A DNA stretch of 64,000 bases from Sulfitobacter noctilucae (GTDB lineage: Bacteria > Pseudomonadota > Alphaproteobacteria > Rhodobacterales > Rhodobacteraceae), in the NCBI RefSeq assembly GCF_000622365.1, contig NZ_JASC01000001.1:167717-231716 (forward strand), in the 5' to 3' direction. Positions 53,756 through 63,338 of this stretch are shown in pieces (the stretch's first letter is position 1; each line of letters starts with the position of its first letter). The notes under the pieces were generated by a model. That model did not search any database, was not told the DNA's origin, and saw only the letters and a list, made by a program, of their open reading frames with translations. The translations under genes and the position numbers were made by a program.

Positions 53756-54412
53756 ATGTCGCCCGAATTTATACTGACCGCCACGGTTCTGGTCCTCGCG
53801 TTCATCGGCTATGTCTGGTGCCTGTCTCGGGGGCTTTGGTTGACTATAGCACTGTCGGCAGCTTTGGCGTTTCAGATGTCACGCAGCATGCCCATGAACG
53901 CAGGCACGCTGACCTATTGGGGGGCTGCGTTTGGTGTCTTTGTGACTGCGCTGGTGGTGAAATCGTTGCTTCCTGTCAGAAGTGCGCCCTCTATCGGCAG
54001 TGCCGACCCGGAACCGTCGCGGAAAGGGCAGCAGGAGATCGTTATCGATGGCACCAACGTGATGTATTGGGATGGGGAAGCGGACCTGCGAACGTTGCGC
54101 AGCGTTGTAGACACATTGCGGGCGCGCAAGCTGGCACCCTATGTCTTTCTGGACGCTTCCTCGCGGCACCATCTCGGCGATACTTCCTTGGACAAAAAGG
54201 GGTTCGCCTCTGCCCTCGGGCTGCCGCGCAACCGGGTTATGGTGTGCCCGGCCAAGACCGAAGCCGATGCCTTTATCCTGAAATTCGCGCAGGAAAGACA
54301 GTTGCCCGTCGTCTCAAACGACCGTTTCGGAGACCGCGCTGCGCAAGCCAAGGGACTGAAACTGATCAAGGGTGTGATCGCTGGTGGCAAGCCTGTGCTG
54401 CATGGGTTCTAG
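53756..54412 (+). CDS. Membrane-anchored NYN-domain (Zc3h12a-like) ribonuclease
   Basis: The 218-residue protein has two N-terminal hydrophobic segments (about residues 5-38 and 46-66) and then a C-terminal PIN-like NYN domain starting VIDGTNVMYWDGE with further acidic residues at PAKTEADAFILKFA and VVSNDRFGDRA, the pattern of metal-dependent RNases of the Zc3h12a/N4BP1 group. The start at 53756 has a GGAG site seven bases upstream; earlier in-frame codons exist from 53651. The domain should face the cytoplasm. It lies between pncB and pncA on the opposite strand. Confidence 0.8.
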   Translation: MSPEFILTATVLVLAFIGYVWCLSRGLWLTIALSAALAFQMSRSMPMNAGTLTYWGAAFGVFVTALVVKSLLPVRSAPSIGSADPEPSRKGQQEIVIDGTNVMYWDGEADLRTLRSVVDTLRARKLAPYVFLDASSRHHLGDTSLDKKGFASALGLPRNRVMVCPAKTEADAFILKFAQERQLPVVSNDRFGDRAAQAKGLKLIKGVIAGGKPVLHGF

Positions 54413-54415
54413 AGG

Positions 54416-55009
54416 CTAGCCCAGCGCGACCCCCGCCCCTTTCATTCCCTCCATCGCTGCGGCCATTGACCCACCCATGTCGATCCCGCGACACAGGTCC
54501 TGGCGGACCGTGACATCGAAGCCCAGTTTCGCCGCATCAACCGCCGAATAATTCACGCAAAAATCAAGCGCGAGACCGACCAGTGTGACCTGTGTTATGC
54601 CGCGCGTACGAAGATAGCCTTCCAGCCCTGTCGGTGTTTGATGATCGTTCTCAAAAAACGCAGAATAGCTGTCGATGGCGGGATTGTACCCTTTGCGAAT
54701 GATCAGATCAGCGCGGTCTTGGGCCAGATCAGGGTGAAAAGCCGCTCCCGTGCTGCCTTGAATGCAATGATCCGGCCAAAGCACCTGCGGGCCATAGGGC
54801 ATGTCGATCATCTCCATCGGAGCCTTACCCGAATGTGAGGACGCAAATGAAGAATGACCCGCTGGATGCCAGTCCTGCGTCAGGATTACCGCGTCGAAAT
54901 CATTCATCAGCGCATTGATACCGGGAACAATCGCATCGCCTTCAGCGACGGCCAATGCACCGCCGGGGCAGAAATCGTTTTGCACGTCGATCACGATGAG
55001 GGCTTGCAT
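54416..55009 (-). CDS. pncA: Nicotinamidase
   Basis: The 197-residue amidase converts nicotinamide to nicotinate. The triad is visible: Asp in VIDVQNDFCPGG, Lys in the central region and the nucleophile Cys in LVGLALDFCVNYSAVDA; metal-binding His residues are in DWHPAGHSSFASSH. With pncB it supplies the Preiss-Handler route. It ends three bases from the convergent NYN gene. Confidence 0.96.
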   Translation of the reverse strand: MQALIVIDVQNDFCPGGALAVAEGDAIVPGINALMNDFDAVILTQDWHPAGHSSFASSHSGKAPMEMIDMPYGPQVLWPDHCIQGSTGAAFHPDLAQDRADLIIRKGYNPAIDSYSAFFENDHQTPTGLEGYLRTRGITQVTLVGLALDFCVNYSAVDAAKLGFDVTVRQDLCRGIDMGGSMAAAMEGMKGAGVALG

Positions 55010-55095
55010 GGTCTTTCCTATCTCGGTGAAGCGTGATGGTTTTTAACCCAAGCCCCCCTTGCAAAACAGCCCCCTTGAGGCCTATTTCCCCGCCC

Positions 55096-56004
55096 ATGCA
55101 TACAATCGCCGCGCTTTATCACTTTACCCGGTTTGACAACCCCGCCGCGCTGAAAGAGCCGCTGCTGGACCTTTGCGTGAGCGAGGGCGTGAAGGGCACG
55201 TTGTTGCTGGCTGGCGAAGGTGTGAATGGTACCATCGCGGGGCCACGGGCCGGTATTGATGCCGTTATCGCACATTTGCGAAGACTGCCGGGGTGTCAGG
55301 ATCTGGAGTGGAAAGAAGCTTCCAGCGAAACGCCGCCTTTTCCGCGCATGAAAGTGCGGATCAAGCGCGAGATCGTCACGATGGGTCAGCCCGATGTCGA
55401 TCCGGCCAGCAAGGTTGGCAATTATGTGGACCCGAAAGACTGGAACGCCTTGATCCAAAGCCCCGATGTGGCAGTGATCGACACGCGCAACGATTATGAG
55501 GTCGCGATCGGCACGTTCGAGGGCGCGGTCGATCCACAAACCAAGAGCTTTGGCGAATTTCCCGAGTGGTGGGAGCAGAACAAGCACCGGTTTCACAACA
55601 AGAAGGTGGCGATGTTCTGCACAGGCGGTATCCGCTGTGAAAAATCCACCAATTATCTGCTGGGACAGGGTGTTGAGGATGTTTTTCATCTGAAGGGTGG
55701 CATCCTGAAATACCTTGAAGAGGTTTCGCCGGAAGAAAGCACCTGGGAAGGCGATTGCTTTGTCTTTGATGCCCGGGTGAGCGTCGGGCACGGGCTGACC
55801 GAGGGGCCGCACCTTTTGTGCCACGGCTGCCGTCAGCCGATTCTGCCGCAAGACATGCAGCGACCCGAGTACGAACAGGGCGTCAGCTGTCACAATTGTT
55901 TCGACCAAACCAGTGATTGGGACAAGGATCGGTTTCGCGAACGCCAGAAACAGATCAAGCTGACAGAGGCCCGCGCGGCTAAACAGACGGGCAATGACAC
56001 CTAA
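55096..56004 (+). CDS. trhO: tRNA uridine(34) hydroxylase (rhodanese-domain)
   Basis: The 302-residue enzyme forms 5-hydroxyuridine at tRNA position 34. It has the N-terminal TrhO domain (IAALYHFTRFDNPAALKEPL), a rhodanese domain with active-site Cys in CTGGIRCEKS, and a C-terminal Cys-rich tail (CHGCRQP and CHNCFDQ) that probably binds zinc. The start at 55096 fits the family N-terminus; extra in-frame codons to 55033 do not. Confidence 0.96.
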   Translation: MHTIAALYHFTRFDNPAALKEPLLDLCVSEGVKGTLLLAGEGVNGTIAGPRAGIDAVIAHLRRLPGCQDLEWKEASSETPPFPRMKVRIKREIVTMGQPDVDPASKVGNYVDPKDWNALIQSPDVAVIDTRNDYEVAIGTFEGAVDPQTKSFGEFPEWWEQNKHRFHNKKVAMFCTGGIRCEKSTNYLLGQGVEDVFHLKGGILKYLEEVSPEESTWEGDCFVFDARVSVGHGLTEGPHLLCHGCRQPILPQDMQRPEYEQGVSCHNCFDQTSDWDKDRFRERQKQIKLTEARAAKQTGNDT

Positions 56005-56044
56005 TCGCGTTCTCGCTGCGCGAAATTAGATGCAATTGAAGATG

Positions 56045-56059
56045 TTAAGCGGTCTTTAG
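56045..56059 (+). promoter_or_regulatory. CtrA-like box upstream of motB
   Basis: TTAA, seven bases, TTAG: one mismatch from the CtrA consensus TTAA-N7-TTAA, 45 bases before the motB start. A second site of the same form precedes flgE. Confidence 0.45.
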
Positions 56060-56104
56060 GAGCGCACTGCTATCCAACGCCTTGGGTGAATAGAGGTGGT
56101 GGAG

Positions 56105-56944
56105 ATGAGTGCGCAAGCAAATGAAGCGCCGGTCATCATCAAACGGAAAAAGGTTGTTAAAGGCGGCGGGCACCATGGTGGGGCCTGGAAAGTCGCCTAT
56201 GCGGACTTCGTGACCGCAATGATGGCCTTTTTCATGTTGATGTGGCTGCTGAATGCAACAACGGAACAACAACGCAAAGGGCTTGCGGATTATTTTTCAC
56301 CGACAATTCCGGTGAACCGAATTTCCGGTGGCGGGGATGGAGCATTCGGCGGAGAGAGTATCTTTTCCGAGAATACTTTGCCGCAAAGCGGTACAGGTGG
56401 CACAACCAAGCTGACATCGCAGGAAGACAAGTCTCGCGGGGACAGCGGCACATCGGATACCGATGAGCAGGGCCAAACCGAAGCGTTGGAAGCTCTGGAA
56501 GAGGAACTGATGGGCCGCGGTGGGGAAACGATGGTCATGGAAAATGCCATGCGCCATATCGTGACGCGCATCACCGATGAGGGTCTGGTAATCGAGTTGT
56601 TTGAACTTGAGGGTATTCCCCTGTTCGAACCCGGCAGCAACCGTCCCACTCAATTGCTGCGCGATCTGGCGACCATCATTGCCGCCACTGCCAAAGCGGT
56701 GACCAATGGGGTCGCCATTGGCGGGCATGTCGCGTCCAATGCGATTGTGCTGGCGGATAGTCAGGTCTGGAAAACCTCCGCTGACAGAGCCGATGTGATG
56801 CGGTTGCTGCTGGAAGGGGTCGATATATCGAAGGATCGGATCAAGCGGGTGACCGGCCATGCCGACCGCGAACCTGTCCTGCAGGACACCATGGCCAAGC
56901 GCAACAACCGGATCGAAGTGGTCCTGCTGCGCGACGACAAGTGA
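56105..56944 (+). CDS. motB: Flagellar motor stator protein MotB
   Basis: The 279-residue protein has one transmembrane helix with the proton-path Asp (AWKVAYADFVTAMMAFFMLMWLL, Asp near residue 34), a plug-like stretch after it and a C-terminal OmpA/MotB peptidoglycan-binding domain (IKRVTGHADREPV, KRNNRIEVVLL). The start at 56105 has GAGG eight bases upstream; GTG at 56096 is an alternative. No motA is adjacent. Confidence 0.95.
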   Translation: MSAQANEAPVIIKRKKVVKGGGHHGGAWKVAYADFVTAMMAFFMLMWLLNATTEQQRKGLADYFSPTIPVNRISGGGDGAFGGESIFSENTLPQSGTGGTTKLTSQEDKSRGDSGTSDTDEQGQTEALEALEEELMGRGGETMVMENAMRHIVTRITDEGLVIELFELEGIPLFEPGSNRPTQLLRDLATIIAATAKAVTNGVAIGGHVASNAIVLADSQVWKTSADRADVMRLLLEGVDISKDRIKRVTGHADREPVLQDTMAKRNNRIEVVLLRDDK

Positions 56945-56979
56945 CATTAACACCGGGCAATTATCGCGCATTTTATCTG

Positions 56980-56994
56980 TTAGCAGGGAATTAA
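56980..56994 (+). promoter_or_regulatory. CtrA-like box upstream of flgE
   Basis: TTAG, seven bases, TTAA in the 110-base gap before flgE (60 bases upstream of its start), one mismatch from the CtrA consensus TTAA-N7-TTAA. Confidence 0.5.
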
Positions 56995-57054
56995 GTCGGC
57001 GCGTCTATCAGTTGGGTCAATGTAATTGATACAGCAGAAAGGCGTGTCTGACTT

Positions 57055-58359
57055 ATGACCATTTCTTCTTCGCTCAATGCCGGTGTGGCGGGGCTTCAAG
57101 CGAACGCGACGCGGCTGGCCTCCATTTCGGATAACATCGCGAACTCGTCCACTCATGGGTACAAACGGGTTGAAACCGATTTTCATTCCATCGTGATTAC
57201 CTCTGGCGGCAGCCAGTATTCAGCTGGTGGTGTGCGCGCCGTCACAGAGCGTTTGATCGATCAACGCGGATCGCTTGTATCGACTGCTAATGCCACAGAC
57301 CTTGCCGTTCGCGGACGGGGATTTCTTCCGGTTTCACAGGCTTCCGACGTGACCGGTGGCACCGATACGCCGATGTTCCTGACGACGACAGGATCTTTTC
57401 GTACTGACAGCGAAGGCTACCTCCGCTCGAACTCTGGTCTGGTCCTGATGGGCTGGCCGGCGCAGGCAGACGGTACGATTCCCACCTTTCCCCGCGATAC
57501 GGCTGACGGTTTGGAACCGATACAAATCAACGTGAACCAGTTCACCGGCGAACCGACCACGCGAATGACGCTTGGCGTCAATCTGCCGGCGACTGAAACC
57601 ACCGCAGGCAGCGCGGGTGATACTGCGGAGCTGTCCGTAGAATACTTCGGTAATCTTGGCACTTCGGAGAATATCAACATAACCTTTACGCCAACAGTTC
57701 CGGCAACGGGGTCATCAAACACCTGGACGATGACCATGCGCGATTCTATCGATCCTGCGGTCATCATCGGGGAATATACGCTGGAGTTCACGGACAGCCG
57801 TACTGCTGGCGGTACGCTGCTTTCCGTCACACCGACAGGTGCGGGCGGTGGCCCCTATGACCCGGCAAACGGAACTATAATCGTCGATGTTGACGGTGGC
57901 CCTATCGAGATCGATATCGGCCAAATCGGCGAGAATGACGGATTGACCCAGTTGTCCGATAACTTTGCACCCATCTCAATCTCAAAGGACGGCTCACCGG
58001 TTGGCAACATGACATCGGTCGAAGTTGATCCGAACGGCTATGTTTACGCATATTTCGATACGGGTATCACGCGGGTCATCTATCAGGTGCCGCTGGTCGA
58101 TCTGCCCAATCCAAATGGCATGGTCGCCCTGGACCAGCAGACCTATCAGCCTTCCGTCGACAGCGGCTCTTTCTTCTTGTGGAACGCGAGTGATGGCCCA
58201 ACCGGCGACATTCTTGCCTTCGCGCTCGAGGAGTCGACAACCGATGTCGCCGGGGAACTAACCTCCATGATCCAGACGCAACGGGCCTACAGTTCGAACG
58301 CCAAGGTAATTCAGACCGTGGACGAGATGCTGCAGGAAACCACAAACATCAAACGCTGA
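57055..58359 (+). CDS. flgE: Flagellar hook protein FlgE
   Basis: The 434-residue hook subunit has the N-terminal rod/hook motif (SLNAGVAGLQANATRLASISDNIANSSTHGYK) and the C-terminal conserved end (LTSMIQTQRAYSSNAKVIQTVDEMLQETTNI). The middle has D1/D2-type beta-rich repeats. It is the first of a tight run flgE-flgK-flgL-flgI. Confidence 0.96.
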   Translation: MTISSSLNAGVAGLQANATRLASISDNIANSSTHGYKRVETDFHSIVITSGGSQYSAGGVRAVTERLIDQRGSLVSTANATDLAVRGRGFLPVSQASDVTGGTDTPMFLTTTGSFRTDSEGYLRSNSGLVLMGWPAQADGTIPTFPRDTADGLEPIQINVNQFTGEPTTRMTLGVNLPATETTAGSAGDTAELSVEYFGNLGTSENINITFTPTVPATGSSNTWTMTMRDSIDPAVIIGEYTLEFTDSRTAGGTLLSVTPTGAGGGPYDPANGTIIVDVDGGPIEIDIGQIGENDGLTQLSDNFAPISISKDGSPVGNMTSVEVDPNGYVYAYFDTGITRVIYQVPLVDLPNPNGMVALDQQTYQPSVDSGSFFLWNASDGPTGDILAFALEESTTDVAGELTSMIQTQRAYSSNAKVIQTVDEMLQETTNIKR

Positions 58360-58401
58360 TCCGCTGCCTGACGCAGCGACCATCTACGGAGGGAAAGACG
58401 C

Positions 58402-59856
58402 ATGACTATTTCTGGCGCTTTGTCGAATGCCATTTCAGGACTACGGGCCGCTGGACGTGGTGCAGAAGTGGTATCGTCCAATATCTCAAATGCGCTGACG
58501 CCTGGATACGGGCGTCGGTTGCTCAGCCTCTCTGCTGCAACCATCGGCGACTCAGGCGGTGTGCGCGTCGACGGGATTATACGCATCGTGGACGCCAGTC
58601 TTGCTTCCGACCGTCGTTTGGCTGGGGCCGAGCAAGTCAACGCACAGGGAGCGGCAGATTTTCTTGCCGGGATCGAACGCCTGCTCGGCACGCCTGACAA
58701 CCCTGCTTCCTTGTCCGCGCGTCTGTCGGGGTTCGAAAGCGCGCTGATCACTGCGTCAAGCCGCCCTGATGCCACGGAGAGGTTAAGCGCTTCGGTTGCG
58801 CAGGCCAAGGATTTGGTTGATGCCATCACCTCCGCCTCAAGCGGCATCCAGGATGCGCGCACCCTGGCCGACCAAACGATTTCAAGTCAGGTCGAGCAAC
58901 TCAACAGCGGCTTGCAACAGATCGTGGACCTGAACCAACAAATCACAGCATTGCAAGTCCAGGGCGGGAATGTTGCCGGATTGCAAGATCTGCGCCAGCA
59001 GGTGATCGACGACATCGGCGTGCTGGTTCCCATTCGCGAGGTGCCACGCGACAACGGTCAGATCGCACTTTACAGCGTGGGCGGTGCGGTGCTGGTCGAC
59101 GGCACGGCGGCGACCATAGGCTTTGACCGCTCGAATGTCGTAACGCCTTACATGTCAGTCGAAGCGGGCACACTCTCCGGCCTCACGATCAACGACACGC
59201 CTGTACGGACCAGTTCCGAAAAAGGTGCACTGCGCGGAGGTGCCATCGGGGCGCAATTTGCCATCCGTGATGAACTGGGCGTCGAGGCGCAGGTTCAAGT
59301 CGATGCTATTGCCCGTGATCTGATCAGCCGGTTTCAAGACCTTGCAGTTGATCCAACGATTGTGCCGGGCGGCGCGGGCCTGTTCACCGACAGTGGCGGC
59401 AGTTTTGATCCGATTAACGAACGAGGACTGGCCAGCCGCCTGACGTTGAACGCCTCGGTTGACCCTAATCAAGGAGGCTCGGTTTGGCGAATGCGCGATG
59501 GGGTGAACGCAATGGCCCCCGGCGCTATTGGCGATGCGACGCTGCTGCAAAATTTGGGCGCAGCTTTATCAACCGCGGTCGTACCGGGAAGTGGCGGTTT
59601 TGGCGGTAGCGCCTTTACCTCATCCGGGTTGGTGGCGGCGGTAACATCGCAAATGGGGTCCGACCGTACAGTGGCAGAACAAAAACTAAGTTTCGCTGCC
59701 GCCCGATTTTCCGAGTTGACCGAACGCCAACTGGCCGACGGCGTGGATACTGATCAGGAAATTCAACGCTTGATGACGCTTGAGCAAGCCTATGCCGCGA
59801 ATGCCCGCGTGATCGAGGCGGTCGATGAAATGATGCAAACAATTATAAGGATGTAA
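58402..59856 (+). CDS. flgK: Flagellar hook-associated protein 1 FlgK
   Basis: The 484-residue hook-filament junction protein has the N-terminal motif ALSNAISGLRAAGRGAEVVSSNISNALTPGYGR and the C-terminal LMTLEQAYAANARVIEAVDEMMQ coiled-coil end. It starts 42 bases after flgE with a GGAGGG ribosome site. Confidence 0.95.
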   Translation: MTISGALSNAISGLRAAGRGAEVVSSNISNALTPGYGRRLLSLSAATIGDSGGVRVDGIIRIVDASLASDRRLAGAEQVNAQGAADFLAGIERLLGTPDNPASLSARLSGFESALITASSRPDATERLSASVAQAKDLVDAITSASSGIQDARTLADQTISSQVEQLNSGLQQIVDLNQQITALQVQGGNVAGLQDLRQQVIDDIGVLVPIREVPRDNGQIALYSVGGAVLVDGTAATIGFDRSNVVTPYMSVEAGTLSGLTINDTPVRTSSEKGALRGGAIGAQFAIRDELGVEAQVQVDAIARDLISRFQDLAVDPTIVPGGAGLFTDSGGSFDPINERGLASRLTLNASVDPNQGGSVWRMRDGVNAMAPGAIGDATLLQNLGAALSTAVVPGSGGFGGSAFTSSGLVAAVTSQMGSDRTVAEQKLSFAAARFSELTERQLADGVDTDQEIQRLMTLEQAYAANARVIEAVDEMMQTIIRM

Positions 59857-59859
59857 CCC

Positions 59860-60864
59860 ATGTCGGTGACAAGTTTAGGCGATCTTTCGCATTCCTATGC
59901 CATGCGCCAGCGCAATGTGGCGCTCCGCCAAGACATCGACAAGCTAACCACGGAGCTGGCCACAGGGCAGGTCGCTGATGTGCGCGATGTGCTTGGGGGA
60001 AATTATAGCTATCTGACCGATATTGAACGGCGTGACAGCATTCTCGCAGGTTACAATGTCGCGACAACCGAGGCCACACTTTATGCTGGCGGCATGCAAG
60101 ATGCGCTTGGCTTGGTGCAATCTCTTGGCGCGACGCTCTCAAGTAGCCTGATTACAGCGGGGACATTGGCTGGCGGAGCAAACAGCCATGATACTGTTGC
60201 AGAGGGCCGGGCAACACTCGACAGCATGTTGGGCACGCTTAACCTTAATTCAGCGGGCCGCTATATGTTCTCTGGTACAGCGATCGACACCCCCGCTTTG
60301 CCCGACTCACAAACCATCATCGACGCTTTGCGCACGGCTGTTTCCGGTGCTGCAACACCCGATGACTTGCTTGCCGCTGCGACCGCTTGGTTCGATGATC
60401 CCGCCGGGTTCGAGGCGACGGTTTATCAGGGGTCTGCCAGCCCTATCGCACCATTCCAGTTGTCTCAGTCAGACCAGATCGCGCTTGATGTGCGGGCGAC
60501 CGATCCAAAGTTGAAAGAGGTGCTGAAACTGGCTGCGGTTGTAAGCCTCGCCGATGATCCTTCTTTCGGTTTTGATGTCGACACCCAAGCAGAGTTGTTT
60601 GGCAAGACCGGTCAATCCATGCTTGGTGCCCAGGATGGGGTAATCGCCCTGCGGGCGGATGTCGGGTTTGTGGAGTCGCGCATCGACAAAGTCGCAGCGC
60701 GCAATGCAGCCGAAGTTACAGGACTTGAGTTTGCCAAAGCTGCGCTTTTGCAGGTAGATCCATTTGAAGCCGCTACACGGCTCGAAGAAGCGCAATTCCA
60801 ATTGGAAAGTCTTTACTCAGTCACTGTTCGAATGTCGCAACTGTCGCTGGTGAAATTCCTGTGA
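59860..60864 (+). CDS. flgL: Flagellar hook-associated protein 3 FlgL
   Basis: The 334-residue flagellin-like junction protein has the N-terminal region LGDLSHSYAMRQRNVALRQDIDKLTTELATGQV and the C-terminal helical end ATRLEEAQFQLESLYSVTVRMSQLSLVKFL. It starts three bases after flgK and overlaps flgI by GTGA. Confidence 0.93.
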   Translation: MSVTSLGDLSHSYAMRQRNVALRQDIDKLTTELATGQVADVRDVLGGNYSYLTDIERRDSILAGYNVATTEATLYAGGMQDALGLVQSLGATLSSSLITAGTLAGGANSHDTVAEGRATLDSMLGTLNLNSAGRYMFSGTAIDTPALPDSQTIIDALRTAVSGAATPDDLLAAATAWFDDPAGFEATVYQGSASPIAPFQLSQSDQIALDVRATDPKLKEVLKLAAVVSLADDPSFGFDVDTQAELFGKTGQSMLGAQDGVIALRADVGFVESRIDKVAARNAAEVTGLEFAKAALLQVDPFEAATRLEEAQFQLESLYSVTVRMSQLSLVKFL

Positions 60865-61964
60865 TGCGCTTCTGCATTATTTTTCTGAGCCTGTTCCTGT
60901 GCATTAGCACTGCTACAGCAAGCCCTGTCCGGATCAAGGATCTGGTGGATTTTGACGGGGTGCGTGGCAATGATCTGGTTGGCTATGGTCTTGTTGTCGG
61001 GTTGAACGGTAGCGGTGACGGGCTGCGCAATGCTCCCTTCACCGAAGACATCATGACCAATATTCTTGAGCGGTTAGGGGTGAATGTCACCGGCGAACAA
61101 TTCAGGCCCAAGAATGTCGCGGCCGTCCTGGTCACAGCGACGCTGCCCCCATTCGCACGTGCCGGTGGCCAAATTGACGTTACGGTTTCCGCGATCGGTG
61201 ATGCAAAAAGCCTGATGGGCGGCACGTTAATCATGACGCCGATGAACGCCGCTGATGGCGAAATTTACGCTGTGGCTCAAGGAACTATTATCGCTGGTGG
61301 CGCTGTGGCAGAGGGCGATGCGGGCTCTGTGACCCAAGGTGTGCCGACCGCCGGTTCAATTCCCTCTGGTGCGCGGGTTGAACGAGAGATTGCATTTCAA
61401 CTCGCGACACTAGACGACTTAAGACTGGCTTTAAGAGAAGCAGATTTTACAACAGCAGGTCGGATTGAACGGGCGATCAATCAGAATTTTGGCAAGCGCG
61501 TTGCGCTGATGTTGGACAGTGGCACCATCCAGCTGGATGTGCCTGGCATGGGCATGCGATCGGTCGCTCATGCCCTTGGTCGCATTGAAAATATAGAAGT
61601 AGAACCCGAACGCAAAGCGCGTGTGGTTGTTGACCAACGTTCCGGTACAATTGTGATGGGCGAGGACGTGCGCATTTCGCGGGTGGCCGTAAGTCAGGGC
61701 AATCTGACCCTGCGCATTCAGGAACAGCCCCTTGTTGTACAACCCAACCCATTTTCTGAAGGGGCGACTGTTGTGGTTCCGCGCACAAACGCAGCGATCG
61801 ATGAGGAGCCCGGCATTTCTCTCGCCGAAGTTCAGCCTGGTACATCATTGTCAGAGGTGATTGCCGGATTGAACGCATTGGGTGTAGCTCCGAGGGACAT
61901 GATTGATATCCTTAAAAGTATTAAGGCCGCCGGGGCGCTTCATGCTGAATTTGTTGTCCGTTGA
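60861..61964 (+). CDS. flgI: Flagellar P-ring protein FlgI
   Basis: The 367-residue periplasmic ring protein has a signal peptide (FCIIFLSLFLCISTATA) and family stretches VRIKDLVDFDGVRGNDLVGYGLVVGLNGSGD and the C-terminal GTSLSEVIAGLNALGVAPRDMIDIL. It starts with GTG at 60861, with ATG at 60864 as alternative, and is coupled to flgL. Confidence 0.95.
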   Translation: MMRFCIIFLSLFLCISTATASPVRIKDLVDFDGVRGNDLVGYGLVVGLNGSGDGLRNAPFTEDIMTNILERLGVNVTGEQFRPKNVAAVLVTATLPPFARAGGQIDVTVSAIGDAKSLMGGTLIMTPMNAADGEIYAVAQGTIIAGGAVAEGDAGSVTQGVPTAGSIPSGARVEREIAFQLATLDDLRLALREADFTTAGRIERAINQNFGKRVALMLDSGTIQLDVPGMGMRSVAHALGRIENIEVEPERKARVVVDQRSGTIVMGEDVRISRVAVSQGNLTLRIQEQPLVVQPNPFSEGATVVVPRTNAAIDEEPGISLAEVQPGTSLSEVIAGLNALGVAPRDMIDILKSIKAAGALHAEFVVR

Positions 61965-61969
61965 TGACC

Positions 61970-63133
61970 CTACATCAGTTCAATTTGCCGGAGGACAAGT
62001 GCTGTCACTCCGGGCCATACTCCGCCAAACCGCGCCAAAATAAATGCTGCGATCATTCCTTTCAAAAGGTGGGCCACAGCAAAACACTGCGCGAGAAAAA
62101 CTGCTGTCTGCAACTGGCCAGACAAAGCCGCCAGGCTAAGGCCTGTAATCAGCGCGATGTCACACAAGAGAAGCGGCACCGTTTGGCCAGTCGTTGCCAA
62201 TAGACTGTCGGTAGCTCCGAAAATTACCGGTGCCGCGGCACCAAGCAGGAGCAGCATCAGGACCGTGTGGAAAGGTGTTTCATCTAGGCTCATAGCCGCA
62301 GCCAGAAAGGGACCAGCAGTAAGCATCGCTAAACAGAGGGCACCCCCGATCAGGAGCACACCAAGGTTGAGGCGCGCAGCCATCATAAGAAAGGCGGCAC
62401 TGTCGTTCCGGCATCGTGCCTGCCTGAGTAAAGGGTCTGACTGTCGGCACAAGATCCCAAGGACAGCAGTCACACTTAACCCCAATCCACGTGCAAAGAG
62501 ATAAATGAATGCTTCAGGGCCATGCAAGACAAATGGCAAGATCAGGGTATCAGCATATTGCGCCAAAACGACACTTCCCGGTGTTCGATATCCGAGATCA
62601 TTTGGCTTGGCCCTTGTCATCAGATTGTTGCCAAGGGTCATTTGCATCAAAAGAAGACCAAGCTGAATTAGGATGGCCAAAGCCAGAAGGAGTTCCGGCT
62701 GGGTCACTTCAAGAGCTAACGCCCCTTTCGCAGCCGCGGCAAAGACCAGCATCCGCCCCGCAATTCTAATCGAGCATGCGCGGAGTTTCAGCAAAGCCAA
62801 CAGGAGCGTCATCGCAAGAATACTAAGAACTGCGAATGGCTGTCCCAGAAACAACGGTATTGCGCGGAAATGGTAGAGTGTCAGCAACACAAGGCACAGT
62901 CCGACCCAACCCGTCAGCATCATACCCATGGTTTCTGAGCTTCTGCTTGTGGCAGCCGTTGATGAGCCTTTCTGAATTGCCGTAGCACATAGAATGCCGC
63001 TCAAGGCTTCTGCCAGAATCAGCGGGGCCGCGACGAGCACGGTGACTTGCTTCGGCAATTCTTCGGATAATATGAATACGCCAACCGTCCACCCCAGCGC
63101 CAGAAGCGCGAGCGTTATCAAGGACAATCTCAT
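61970..63133 (-). CDS. Polytopic membrane protein, MOP/flippase-like
   Basis: The 387-residue protein has about ten to twelve hydrophobic helices and a general resemblance to oligosaccharide flippases of the MOP superfamily (for example the APLILAEALSGILCATAI and GPEAFIYLFARGLGLSV stretches), but no motif is decisive. The start at 63133 begins MRLSLITLALL. It is convergent with flgI (5-base gap) and lies beside an IS3-family element, so it may belong to a transferred segment. Confident only that it is a membrane protein. Confidence 0.6.
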   Translation of the reverse strand: MRLSLITLALLALGWTVGVFILSEELPKQVTVLVAAPLILAEALSGILCATAIQKGSSTAATSRSSETMGMMLTGWVGLCLVLLTLYHFRAIPLFLGQPFAVLSILAMTLLLALLKLRACSIRIAGRMLVFAAAAKGALALEVTQPELLLALAILIQLGLLLMQMTLGNNLMTRAKPNDLGYRTPGSVVLAQYADTLILPFVLHGPEAFIYLFARGLGLSVTAVLGILCRQSDPLLRQARCRNDSAAFLMMAARLNLGVLLIGGALCLAMLTAGPFLAAAMSLDETPFHTVLMLLLLGAAAPVIFGATDSLLATTGQTVPLLLCDIALITGLSLAALSGQLQTAVFLAQCFAVAHLLKGMIAAFILARFGGVWPGVTALVLRQIELM

Positions 63134-63338
63134 CTCGTCCTCTGCCGGCACGCTTTGTCATTGCGTCGTTCCACTCAATTTCCTTCCCGGTCTCACCAGC
63201 GCCGGAAATACTCTTAGGAGCCTGCAAAGACATTAAGGGCGGAAGAGGGAATGCGGTGGATTTAAGTCAAGCGGTTTGAGGTGCCCCTAGATTTGTAGAC
63301 GGTTTGCCTGGTAATTTTGGAACCAAGGAGAGACGGAT

